A stretch of 50,298 nucleotides of DNA, taken from the NCBI GenBank assembly GCA_004020645.1, contig SAQL01000039.1, positions 1-50,298 on the forward strand. Direction: 5' to 3'. Position 1 is the stretch's first letter; each line of letters starts with the position of its first letter. Positions 1 to 8,196 of this stretch are shown here, in pieces. Below the pieces are notes generated by a model. The model saw only the letters and a program-made list of their open reading frames with translations, was not told where the DNA came from and ran no database searches. A program made the translations under genes and the position numbers. The DNA comes from Mesorhizobium sp. (GTDB taxonomy: Bacteria; Pseudomonadota; Alphaproteobacteria; Rhizobiales; Rhizobiaceae).

Positions 1-64
1 GCCCTACTGCCCTACTGCCCTACTGCCCTACTCCCCTACTCCCCTACTCCCCTACTCCCCTACT
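1..64. repeat. 8-bp tandem repeat, about 8 units
   Basis: Eight consecutive copies of an 8-mer: four of GCCCTACT, then four of CCCCTACT, running from the first base of the window. The last unit runs into the stop codon of the FAD/Rieske gene (TAG read on the minus strand at 60-62). The array may extend beyond the window. Such arrays are prone to slippage, so unit number may vary between isolates. Confidence 0.9.
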
Positions 65-1577
65 CACTTGCAAGTGGCGACACCGCCGGTCCGTTCAAAG
101 CCGTGCCATCGATAGCAAAATGCGAGCCGTGGCAGGGGCAGTCCCAGCAGCGCTCGAGGGAGTTCCAGTGGACATGGCAGCCGACATGCGTGCATGCGGC
201 CGAACGCTTGTAGAGCGTGCCGTCGTCATCGCGAAATGCGGCGATTTTGGTGAGCCCTTCGCGAACGATGGCGCCTTCTCCCGGTCGCAGCTTGTCGACG
301 GAATCGATTTCGCCAGGCGCGATATACTGGGCAAAACTCTTGATCGCTGTCGCATTCTCCGACAGGTATTCGCCGATCGCCCTGGCCGTCTTGCGAGACG
401 GCTCGTAAAGTTCGCGCCAAGGGCTTTCCCCCTTCAGAATCAGGTCGGAAATCAACAGGCCGGCGACGACGCCATGGGTAATGCCCTGGCCGGAATCCCC
501 CGTCGCCACAAAAACACGCTGGTTGCCAGGATTGCGGCCGATAAAGCCCGCATAATCGACGGTCTCCATCACCTGCCCGGACCATCGGTTGGTTTCCACG
601 CCGACATCGGGCAGCAGCCTTTTGGTCCAGGCCGCCAGGGCCGCGAAACGATCACCGGCATCATCGGCCTGTCCTGTTTTGTGGTCTTCGCCACCGACGA
701 TCAGGAAGTCGGTCCGACTCTCGCCAGGCTGAAGCCGAACATAGTGATAAGGGTCTTCAGTATCCCAATACAGCGCATCCGGTATGGTATCGCGCGCGAT
801 CTCGAACGACATCGCGTAGGTCCGATAGGGGGCTTGCTTGGTATGGAGCGCGACCCGATCGTTGATCGGCGAATTGGTGGCGACAACGGCCGATTTGGCA
901 GACACGGCTAAGCCCGAAACCGTAGTTACGCGCACGCCGCCGTCAGTCTCCTCGACTTTTTCGACGATGGTATCGGCATAAAGCACGCCGCCGCGCGCGC
1001 GGATGCCTGCGGCCAGCCCGCGGAGATATTTGAGCGGGTGGAAGGTCGCCTGATTGGCGTATCGAAGGGCCTGCGCATCCGAAAAGCCTGCAAACGGCAC
1101 GGCTTTGGTCTCCTTGACGTCGACCCCGATTTTCAGAGCGGCGTCCAGTTCGCGCTTGATATCGGATTCCTGCCTGCCGGAAGCCGGGAAGAGAAAGCCG
1201 TCGAGGCGCCGGAAATCGCACGCGATACGCTCCGTCTCCTGGATTGATTGGATGCGGTCGATAGCGGCCGACTGGCTTTGATAAAAAATCCGCGCCAGGC
1301 CCTCACCGCGCAATTTGATCAGTTCCGAGAAATAGTCGTCGCAGACGGATGACAGGTGCGCAGTGGTGCGAGCCGTCATGCCGCTTCCGATCCGGCCGCG
1401 ATCGAGGACAGCCACCTTTTGCCCGGCGACGGCCAGTTCGTAGGCGACCGACAGTCCGGCAATTCCAGACCCGACGACCACGACGTCGACTTGTTCGCCC
1501 TGCCCGAGCGGCACCGAATCGGGCGTTACTTCGGTCGCCGCCCAGAGCGATACAGTCTTTTCGTCGCTGACATTCAT
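60..1577 (-). CDS. FAD-dependent oxidoreductase with C-terminal Rieske domain
   Basis: Predicted 505-residue two-domain protein. Residues about 33-70 hold the dinucleotide-binding GSGIAG motif followed by a DAO-family glycine-oxidase-like fold ending near residue 400. The C-terminal hundred residues are a Rieske [2Fe-2S] domain with ligands in CTH (Cys462) and CPCH. This layout is known from DAO/Rieske oxidoreductases whose substrates are mostly undefined; cytoplasmic, as no signal is seen. The ATG at 1575-1577 is preferred, with GGAAAG upstream; an in-frame TTG 51 nt further up is the alternative. The stop codon lies inside the 8-bp tandem repeat, so slippage there would alter only the 3' flank. 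A damaged second copy of its 5' end lies at 4664-4765. Confidence 0.85.
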   Translation of the reverse strand: MNVSDEKTVSLWAATEVTPDSVPLGQGEQVDVVVVGSGIAGLSVAYELAVAGQKVAVLDRGRIGSGMTARTTAHLSSVCDDYFSELIKLRGEGLARIFYQSQSAAIDRIQSIQETERIACDFRRLDGFLFPASGRQESDIKRELDAALKIGVDVKETKAVPFAGFSDAQALRYANQATFHPLKYLRGLAAGIRARGGVLYADTIVEKVEETDGGVRVTTVSGLAVSAKSAVVATNSPINDRVALHTKQAPYRTYAMSFEIARDTIPDALYWDTEDPYHYVRLQPGESRTDFLIVGGEDHKTGQADDAGDRFAALAAWTKRLLPDVGVETNRWSGQVMETVDYAGFIGRNPGNQRVFVATGDSGQGITHGVVAGLLISDLILKGESPWRELYEPSRKTARAIGEYLSENATAIKSFAQYIAPGEIDSVDKLRPGEGAIVREGLTKIAAFRDDDGTLYKRSAACTHVGCHVHWNSLERCWDCPCHGSHFAIDGTALNGPAVSPLASE

Positions 1578-2129
1578 CGGCGGCGCTTTCCATACCCGAT
1601 ATTCGGGTAAACGGACGCGAGGATTCAAAGTTCCCGTCCTTGAGGCGTTGCCATGGTGTCAAGGCTCCACGGGACAGTGCAGGTTGGGAAAGTTCGGTGC
1701 CTGGTCCTCGCCAACTCGTTTCATGTTGAGAGATCGTAGCGGTAGCCGGCAATTCGCCGACCATCGCTTATCGGTCAAAAGCGAGAATGCCGGTCCACCA
1801 CTGCCAACGCGCTCATTCAATCGGTGACTGGCTTGGTTCGGCGAGCCCGTCGGGACGCTTCCAATGATCAGTAGAGATGAACGGAACCTTTGCTGATGTA
1901 GAAGTTTCTAATAAATTCGACTGCATTCCGTTTCGCGTCGAAATAGGCCCCGCAAACTACTGACCGCCGATAGGAGATCGTCCTTGGGAGGGACGTGACA
2001 TGCCGCCGGCCATCTGGGCCTTGATCTGACCGATCAGGAAAAGAGTGATCTGATCGAGTACCTCAAATCGATCTGACCCGGCACTTGACGGCACCGGCGC
2101 TTCTTTGGGTTGCTAAGGGAGGAAAGATC
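1578..2129. other. Intergenic region with one gene remnant
   Basis: About 550 bases without an intact gene. The only readable content is the cytochrome c tail at 2002-2076, listed separately, and the ribosome binding site (AAGGGAGGAAAG) of the HiPIP-like gene just before 2130. Both reading directions are otherwise closed by stops and no hairpin stands out. Confidence 0.6.
2002..2076 (+). pseudogene. C-terminal remnant of a c-type cytochrome/di-haem peroxidase-like protein
   Basis: The plus strand reads 25 codons ending at TGA 2074-2076: HAAGHLGLDLTDQEKSDLIE then YLKSI. LTDQEKxDLIEYLKSL is the usual last helix of cytochrome c and MauG/CcpA-type haem proteins. An in-frame stop at 1996-1998 and the absence of any CxxCH upstream show that only the 3' end survives. 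It lies 53 bases before the HiPIP-like gene on the same strand, so the two were probably part of one electron-transfer operon. Confidence 0.6.
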
Positions 2130-2449
2130 ATGAAAGACGATCGTGGTGAGGCAAACGGCGGGTCGGCACACGGTGAGCCAAGCCAAACGCTGTCTCGCCG
2201 GAAATTTCTGAAGGTATCGATGACCGGCGCGGCGATTGCCGGTGCAGGTGGGCTTGCTTCCTGCATGACGGGCCGGCCTACGGCGCGAGGCGCGGGAACA
2301 ACGCCAAAGCCTGTGGCGCTTTATCAGGATTCTCCAAACAAGGGTCGCCGGTGCGGCGGCTGCAAGCATTTCCTTGAGCCGAACGCATGCGAGATTGTCG
2401 CTGGTGAAATCATGGCTGGTGCCGCTTTTATGAGGCGCGGCCGGCCTGA
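2130..2449 (+). pseudogene. HiPIP-like Tat-exported iron-sulfur protein, frameshifted
   Basis: A strong ribosome binding site (AAGGGAGGAAAG) precedes ATG 2130. The product begins with a Tat signal (SRRKFLKVS, residues 22-30) followed by a hydrophobic stretch ending GLASC, which could be a lipobox. The mature part has the high-potential iron-sulfur pattern: QDSPNKGRRCGGCKHF with Cys75 and Cys78, then Cys87. The fourth ligand, normally in a GWC motif, is not in frame. One frame over, WCRFYEARPA and a TGA at 2447-2449 follow at once from 2417, so a small deletion near 2415 broke the gene. The unshifted frame runs on to 2519 with unrelated sequence. It would otherwise be a periplasmic electron carrier. 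A sequencing error is the alternative. Confidence 0.75.
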
Positions 2450-2591
2450 TCGGTCGAGCCGAGTGGAGACTTCGTTGTGTGCGCTGCAGGGATGGTCTGC
2501 GGGCATCGCGTCGGTGTGAGCGACGAGGATATCGCAGCACAATAGGCATTCGACCCGTCCGCAGTCAGAGCCCTGGATAGGAGATTCGGAT

Positions 2592-3767
2592 ATGGTCTCA
2601 AAAGCCGTTCTGCTCTTGAGCATCGCGCTTGTTCCCGCGTCAGCGTCGGCGCAGCAGGAAGGCGTGCTCCATAAGGTCGAGACAAACGTCTTCAGGCCTG
2701 CGCATCAGCCCTTCAGCGAGGATATCGTGACGCGGCTGAAGGTGCCGGAAGGTTTTGAGGTAAGCGTCTTCGCCCGCGACCTCGGTAATGCCCGCATGAT
2801 GGCGGTCGCAGAAGACGGCACGGTCTACGTCACGCGACCGAACGAAAAGGATGTCATCGCCCTGACCGAGGGCTCTTCTGAGCCGCGGGTTGTTGTAGCC
2901 GATCTCGACGGTATTCATGGCATTGCGATCCGGGAAGGCCGCATCTTCCTTGCAACCGTACACGATGTGATGGCGGCCGACCTGAAGGAAAACGGAACCA
3001 TCGGCGAACTGGAGACGATCATCGACGACCTGCCCGACGGCGGCCAGCATGGCCGGCGAACCTTGGGTTTCGCGCCTGACAGCGGGCTGCACATCAACGT
3101 GGGCAGTTCCTGCGATGCCTGCTTCGAGAGCACCGAAGAGAAGGCAGCCAACCTCCGGCTCGATATAAAGGACAAGACGCGCACGGTGTTCGCACATGGG
3201 CTCAGGAACATGCTTGGATTCGATTGGCATCCCGAGACCGACGTCATGTGGGGCGTCGACCATGGCGTCGATCATCTTGGCGATGACTTGCCGGGTGAGG
3301 AGTTGAACAAGATCGAGCAGGACGCGCACTACGGCTGGCCGTTTTGCTATGGCGACCGCCAGCCCGATTGGGTCAGCTTCACGATGCCGGAAGGCGTGCC
3401 GAAGGAGGAATTCTGCCAAACCAAGACCGTCGGCCCGGCACTGACTTTCGACGCCCATGCCTCGGTGATCAACATCCGGTTCTACGATGCGGACCAGTTC
3501 CCAGCGGACTACCGGGGCGATGCCTTCGTCACGTTGCGCGGTTCGGCAAACCGGGCTGATCCGGCCGGCTACAAGATCGTGCGGGTAACCTTCGAGAACG
3601 GCGAGCCGACCGGAAAGGAAGATTTCTTGACCGGATTCTTGAGCGAGGACGGCAAGTCCGAGCTTGGACGCCTCGCCGGGCTGGCGATCGCGCCGGACGG
3701 CTCGCTGCTCGTCTCGGAGGACACAAACGGCGTGATCTACAAAATCATGCATCGGGCCGGTGGATGA
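2592..3767 (+). CDS. PQQ-type sugar (glucose/sorbosone) dehydrogenase, periplasmic
   Basis: 391 residues with a Sec signal peptide (residues 1-21, cleavage after ASASA) and a six-bladed beta-propeller of the glucose/sorbosone dehydrogenase family. Visible family landmarks are GRTLGFAPDSGLHINVGSSC (blade with the catalytic region), HGLRNMLGFDWHPETDVMW, and ELNKIEQDAHYGWPFCYGDR. The family oxidises sugars or aldehydes in the periplasm with PQQ; no PQQ biosynthesis gene is in the window. TAGGAGA precedes ATG 2592. It follows a cytochrome tail and a HiPIP-like gene, both possible electron acceptors and both broken here, so its redox partner may be lost. Its 3' end abuts the truncated MFS gene on the other strand. 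Confidence 0.85.
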   Translation: MVSKAVLLLSIALVPASASAQQEGVLHKVETNVFRPAHQPFSEDIVTRLKVPEGFEVSVFARDLGNARMMAVAEDGTVYVTRPNEKDVIALTEGSSEPRVVVADLDGIHGIAIREGRIFLATVHDVMAADLKENGTIGELETIIDDLPDGGQHGRRTLGFAPDSGLHINVGSSCDACFESTEEKAANLRLDIKDKTRTVFAHGLRNMLGFDWHPETDVMWGVDHGVDHLGDDLPGEELNKIEQDAHYGWPFCYGDRQPDWVSFTMPEGVPKEEFCQTKTVGPALTFDAHASVINIRFYDADQFPADYRGDAFVTLRGSANRADPAGYKIVRVTFENGEPTGKEDFLTGFLSEDGKSELGRLAGLAIAPDGSLLVSEDTNGVIYKIMHRAGG

Positions 3768-4438
3768 AAATTGTCTGACCAGAACGCAAGCTTGAAAACA
3801 ATGTTGCGCGAGGGGCCGAGCGCGGACGCGGTGCCGGAGACCACTGTAGGAGGGCGCTGCGGGATCCGCGCGTAGAGGAGGCCGCCGAGCAGGCCGAGCA
3901 ACGCGTAGAGCACGAACATCGCCTTGATTCCGGTGAGTTGGTCGAGGCCGACTGGAGCCAGAAGATCAGGTGTCGCCGAAGCGAGCGCGCCAACCGCGGC
4001 TGCCAGCGCACCCACCAGGCTATAGCGCGCGAACATCTTGGTCCGCCCGGCATCAGTGACTTCACGTGTGAGCACGGCATGCTCCAACGGCACGAAGATG
4101 CTGACGCTGCCGGCCGACGGGTTGATGGTGCCTGCGAACGCGATCACCAAAAGCAGCGCGTAATCGTGGACCACGGCAAAGGCCACACCCGTGGCGATCA
4201 TCAGACTGGCGGCGGCAAGCAGGAGTTGGCGGTGATCGTATCGTGCGCCAAGAAGCCCGACACCTATGGTCAGCAGCGCGGAACCGAGAAGCGACGCGGT
4301 CGCTATAATGCCGACCTGCAGAGGCTCGAAGCCCAATGCGAGGAAATAGACCGGCAACAGAACGGCCACGAAGCCGTCGCCCATGTCGCGTAAGGCGCGT
4401 GCTGCAAAAAGAAATGTCGCCGGGCGGATCTGCTGCAC
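3737..4438 (-). pseudogene. MFS transporter, truncated to its N-terminal half
   Basis: The minus strand reads 233 residues: six hydrophobic helices with an MFS signature after helix 2 (GARYDHRQLLLAAA) and family-typical RDMGDGFVAVLLPVYFLALG at the start. Intact members have 12 helices and about 400 residues. Here recognisable sequence ends near KLAFW at about 3785, and the last dozen codons are simply the antisense of the sugar dehydrogenase 3' end. The junction, almost on the dehydrogenase stop codon, points to a deletion that removed the second half. A half transporter is unlikely to work. Confidence 0.8.
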
Positions 4439-4663
4439 TGATCAAGCCTGTACCATCACCTGCATCGGCGTCACTGGCTTTGGCAGCGTCGCTCGACAGG
4501 GCCGGAAGATCATGACGGAGTCACGTTAGACATTCCAGCGAGGCGAATATCGGCTTCAAAGCTCAGGCTGCCGCCCAGCGTCGCGATCAGGACTTCCGAC
4601 CTATACACGCTCTGGCGCGCGAGGAAGAAAGCTTTTAATGCCATTCTTCGACAGATTGCGGAG

Positions 4664-4765
4664 GGTCGCCGCCCAGAGGGATCCTTTCGTCGCCGACATT
4701 CATGGCCGAATTCTCCACACGCGATGCTCGGTAAACGGGCGCGAGGATTCAAGTTCCTCCAGGCG
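4664..4765 (-). pseudogene. Remnant of a second FAD/Rieske gene 5' end
   Basis: This stretch aligns with 1534-1645, the start and leader of the FAD/Rieske gene, in the same orientation. Shared blocks include GGTCGCCGCCCAGAG, TCGTCGC-GACATTCAT (the start codon) and GCGAGGATTCAA in the leader. The copy reads M-N-V-G-D-E-R before small deletions take it out of frame, and nothing of the FAD domain follows. With the intact gene it brackets the decayed 3-kb segment 1640-4660. Confidence 0.7.
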
Positions 4766-4795
4766 TTTGAGTGCCGGCATAGGCGGCCGTGGTCG

Positions 4796-5674
4796 TCAGA
4801 CCAAAAGCGTTGCGCCGCCCCAGGCGATCAGGGCGATGCCGGCCGCCCGGCCAACCCACTGGCCGGCAGGAAACGCCTTTTCAACCAGCACCAGAATAGC
4901 GAGCGCGGCAATCCACACCAGGTTCATTATGCCGCCCACAAACAACAACGCCATCAGCATCCAGCAGCATCCGACACAAAACGCCCCGTGCAATGCGCCC
5001 AAACGCAGCGCGCCAACTGCGTGGGGACGCCAGTGTCGGGCAAGGAACGCCGTCGGTGCCCGGCAATGCGACAGGCAGGCGTTCTTGAGCGGCGAGAGCT
5101 GATAGAGGCCCGCGGCGATCAGGACGATGGCTGAAAGCCAGCGGCTCTGTGAGCTCATCAGCGTCGCGGAAACGAAGGCTTCGCGTTCGAGCAGCCAATG
5201 CAGTGCGGTCGCCGCGACGGAGAACCCCAGCCAGACCAGGAGGTAGCCTGCCATGAATACGCCGGTCGGCGCGAGCTTGTCCTGGATCTGGCCCTGTGCG
5301 AGCGCATGGCGATGCACGCGCGCATAGAGCAGGATAGTCGGCGCCGCGCTCGGCGACATCATGGCAACCATCATGACCCACCACATGGCGATCATCAGCG
5401 CCCAGTTTGCGGCCCCCCAGACCCGCGGTTCCGTCTCCGTGGCCATCGCGCTCATGTCCATGCCGGGCATATCCATGCCAGACATATCGGGGGTCACGCC
5501 GGCAGTTTGTTGGTGGGGGAAGAGCGCGAGCCTCGACATCTCCCACGCATTCATGCCGAGCCCTGCACCGGCGACGATATAAAGCCAGGCCAGCAGGCAC
5601 AGCGCCACCACGCCCGCAATCGTGATGACGCGGTCGCGTCTGAGCAGGCGTTCCAGTGGCGACGCGCCGTTCAT
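4796..5674 (-). CDS. DUF2182 multi-pass membrane protein
   Basis: 292 residues with six to seven predicted membrane helices and a Met/Asp-rich stretch at residues 61-80 (DMSGMDMPGMDMSAM). The core carries the family pattern WWVMMVAMMSPSAAP and, near the C-terminus, a Cys-rich FCVGCCWMLMALLFVGG. The family (COG5486) is annotated as a predicted metal-binding integral membrane protein; its function is not established. The Met-rich loop suggests binding of a soft metal such as copper (inference). It starts 8 bases after the DUF1326 gene, the usual partner in rhizobia, so the two form one operon. Confidence 0.85.
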   Translation of the reverse strand: MNGASPLERLLRRDRVITIAGVVALCLLAWLYIVAGAGLGMNAWEMSRLALFPHQQTAGVTPDMSGMDMPGMDMSAMATETEPRVWGAANWALMIAMWWVMMVAMMSPSAAPTILLYARVHRHALAQGQIQDKLAPTGVFMAGYLLVWLGFSVAATALHWLLEREAFVSATLMSSQSRWLSAIVLIAAGLYQLSPLKNACLSHCRAPTAFLARHWRPHAVGALRLGALHGAFCVGCCWMLMALLFVGGIMNLVWIAALAILVLVEKAFPAGQWVGRAAGIALIAWGGATLLV

Positions 5675-5682
5675 GCGAGGCG

Positions 5683-6315
5683 TCAGGCTCGCACCACCCC
5701 GTGGTTGTTGAGATGCAGCCGCGCGAACTGGCCGTAACTGTCCTTCGTGCTCACCTGAACCGGCCCGCTGGTTGTGCTCGAAGCGCTGCCGATCTCGGCG
5801 ACGGCATATTCGAAGCCGTTCGGCAACACGATCTGCGCGCGCGAGTCCGCGCCCGTCACCTTGTTGCGGATCGGTTCGCCGACCGTTTCAATGTAATCCT
5901 TGACGAAGATGCGGCCCCTGCGGCCATCAATATCGAGGTCGAGATCGATCCTGGTGAAAACCGGCTCATTCATTTTTGTCACGGTTGAGGCGTAGACGGC
6001 GAACATTGTCGCGAACGGGTCGGTGTCCTGGCCGGTCATGATGCGCAGCAGCGCGTTACGCTGCCGCTCGGTTGCATTCTCGTCGACGAAAGCGATGGCT
6101 TCGCCATTGCCTTCGTGGATCGCGCCGGGCCATTTGAAGATCGCGGCGATCCGCAGGCCATCGAGGGCGGTCTCGCCATGATGACCCTCATCGATCTGAA
6201 TGCCCGCCACGGCATGGCAATGGCCTTTGTCGGGCAACGCATTGAATTGACAGTTGCAGCCATATTCGCAGGTGCAATTGACGAGCTCCCGTCCCTTGAT
6301 TTCCCAAGACGTCAT
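5683..6315 (-). CDS. DUF1326 domain protein
   Basis: 210 residues, soluble, opening with the DUF1326 signature WEIKGRELVNCTCEYGCNCQ in which three cysteines cluster (CTCEYGCNC); HCHAVAGIQIDEGHHG follows. The function of the family is unknown; the Cys/His-rich N-terminus looks metal binding (inference). AGGGAGGACAGC lies ahead of the ATG at 6313-6315. It is the first gene of a two-gene operon with DUF2182, a pairing widespread in proteobacteria. Confidence 0.85.
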   Translation of the reverse strand: MTSWEIKGRELVNCTCEYGCNCQFNALPDKGHCHAVAGIQIDEGHHGETALDGLRIAAIFKWPGAIHEGNGEAIAFVDENATERQRNALLRIMTGQDTDPFATMFAVYASTVTKMNEPVFTRIDLDLDIDGRRGRIFVKDYIETVGEPIRNKVTGADSRAQIVLPNGFEYAVAEIGSASSTTSGPVQVSTKDSYGQFARLHLNNHGVVRA

Positions 6316-6843
6316 GCTGTCCTCCCTGATCTCGAAATATTAGACCATCATCATACACCTGCGCCGGCCGCACCGCCATCCTGTCGCGCCAAGAGTGATC
6401 GCGACAAGAGACGGCAGGCCAAGGCGGTTTCTCGCCGAAAATTGGGTGAACATCTGCCCTGGAGAGATGGCGAGGCCGATATCGGAACGGCAGAGATCGG
6501 TTTGGAACGGGCCCTTCCGACCGCACCTGCGAATGTCCGGAAACGACCCAAAAAGCGGTCGTTTCCTATAGCGATCCGAGCGGAAATCGGTCTCGAATGC
6601 TGCAATCATCATCATGTCCCGTCCAGGTTGTGGACACTTCCTTCTCAAAGGCGCACTCTTGGCGTGCGAAACGCGAGCTAGTGTTTCGTCCAATGCTTCA
6701 CATGCTTGACGTGCGTCGGTGATTGCCTGACCTATCCGGATACTTCCGGCTGGGCAGACCTCACATAGTGTCGCCTATCCGTGATCAGGCTACGGCCTAA
6801 GGCACGTTGCAGCCCGTTCCGGATCAACTGGGAGGTAAACAAC
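6316..6843. other. Intergenic region with rhizobial palindromic repeat
   Basis: About 530 bases without a convincing gene. The minus strand stays open over 6340-6693, but its translation resembles the spurious products of intergenic repeats and starts without a ribosome binding site. A perfect 10-bp inverted repeat, GGAAACGACC / GGTCGTTTCC, sits at 6539-6548 and 6557-6566. A related palindrome recurs at 48945-48967. Confidence 0.55.
6539..6566. repeat. GGAAACGACC palindromic element
   Basis: Perfect 10-bp arms with an 8-base loop (CAAAAAGC). The same motif, with one mismatch and a 3-base loop, occurs at 48945-48967. Its recurrence in two unrelated intergenic spaces argues for a dispersed repeat rather than a terminator of one gene. 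Confidence 0.7.
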
Positions 6844-8001
6844 ATGCCAGATTTTCAGCGCAGAGAACTTCTTGTTCAAGGAAGCGCGGCTCTTGCCGCA
6901 ATTGCTGCTCTCTATACTTCGCGTCGGGCTTACGCTTTTCCAACACGGCCGAGCGAGGAGGTTATTGCGTGGCTGGACCAGCCGACCGAAAATCCCGATC
7001 CGGTCGGTATCCAGAAGCAGCTTGTCTGGGAGGATTTGGATAGCTGGATAACTCCAAACCACAAGTTCTTCAGCATCTCGCATTTCAACCGGCCAACGAT
7101 CGACGAGAAGACATGGTCCATGGAGATCGGAGGCCTGGTCAAGAAGCCCTTGAAATTGACACTCGCCGACATCAAGGCGCGGCCCCGGCAGGAGGTCGTT
7201 TTCACAGTGGAATGCTCGGGCAACCACGGGTTCCCCTTTTTCACCGGCGGCATCGGCAATGCCCGCTGGGCTGGGACGCCGCTCGCCCCGATCCTCGAGG
7301 AAGCCGGCGTTCTGGAAAATGGCATCGAGGTCGTCTTTTTCGGTACTGACAAGGGCGAGGTCGCAATACGCGACATCAAGATGCAGCAGAACTTCGCTCG
7401 CAGCATGTCGCTCGCCGACGCGAAGAACCCTGACAATCTGCTCTGCTATGAAATGAACGGAACCGCCTTGCCGCCGGCCAATGGTTTTCCGCTGCGGCTG
7501 ATTGCTCCCGGCTGGTACGGGATCGCCAACGTCAAGTGGCTGGAGCGCATCGAGGTTCGCGACACCCGCTTCATGGGCCTTCTGATGGCCCGTGACTATG
7601 TCACCATCCGGGAGGAAGAGCACAACGGCGAGACCGTGTGGACCGAGAACTCAGTCGGCCGGGCACGGATAAAGTCCGCGCCTGCAAAGATCACCCGGAA
7701 AGACTCGAATTACCGCGTCATTGGGGCAGCTTGGGGGGCACCGATCGATCGGGTCGAAGTGCAAATCGATCAAGCGCCATGGGCACCGGCGACCATCGAC
7801 CGCAGTGAGGAGGCCGAACACGCCTGGAAGATTTGGTCCATGGATTGGGCAAATCCGTCGCCAGGAGAACACACGGTGACCTCGCGCGCGGTCAGCACCA
7901 CCGGACAAGTTCAACCGGCAATGGACGATCCCTTGATTGCCAAGAAACACACATACTGGGAAAGCAATGGCCAGGTGACGCGCCGCGTGCGTGTCGACTA
8001 A
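6844..8001 (+). CDS. Sulfite-oxidase-family molybdopterin enzyme, Tat-exported
   Basis: 385 residues from ATG 6844, preceded by TGGGAGGTAA. The N-terminus is a twin-arginine-type signal (DFQRRELLVQGSAALAAIAA). The molybdopterin domain spans about residues 75-260, with the conserved Mo-coordinating cysteine in VECSGNHG (Cys124). A Mo-co dimerisation domain follows to the end (GAAWGAPIDRVEVQID). No haem motif is present, so electrons should pass to a separate cytochrome, as in SorAB or SoxCD; none lies beside it. Likely a periplasmic sulfite or related S-oxide dehydrogenase; the exact substrate cannot be told. It appears to be a single-gene unit. Confidence 0.85.
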   Translation: MPDFQRRELLVQGSAALAAIAALYTSRRAYAFPTRPSEEVIAWLDQPTENPDPVGIQKQLVWEDLDSWITPNHKFFSISHFNRPTIDEKTWSMEIGGLVKKPLKLTLADIKARPRQEVVFTVECSGNHGFPFFTGGIGNARWAGTPLAPILEEAGVLENGIEVVFFGTDKGEVAIRDIKMQQNFARSMSLADAKNPDNLLCYEMNGTALPPANGFPLRLIAPGWYGIANVKWLERIEVRDTRFMGLLMARDYVTIREEEHNGETVWTENSVGRARIKSAPAKITRKDSNYRVIGAAWGAPIDRVEVQIDQAPWAPATIDRSEEAEHAWKIWSMDWANPSPGEHTVTSRAVSTTGQVQPAMDDPLIAKKHTYWESNGQVTRRVRVD

Positions 8002-8196
8002 GAACTACGCGGGAAGGTGAAGCAGGCAGCGCCTGATCGCAGACTGGTTGTCCAAGCAATCTTTAGGTCCGCTTCGGCAGGCAAAATAGACGCGCATCGT
8101 AGATGCCCGGAACGACCGCTTCGGGTGGACTGTTGCGATTCGTCTCGTCCATGGGGACATGGGACGGCCGGAATAACTGGAAATCGGTCCCCAGCG

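Noticed and set aside
1..64. CRISPR array or telomere-like repeat
   Set aside because: Units are 8 bp with no spacers, and bacterial chromosomes of this group are circular; a simple slippage array explains it.
6340..6693. Minus-strand open frame of 117 codons
   Set aside because: No ribosome binding site, and the product is of the type produced by translating rhizobial intergenic repeats.
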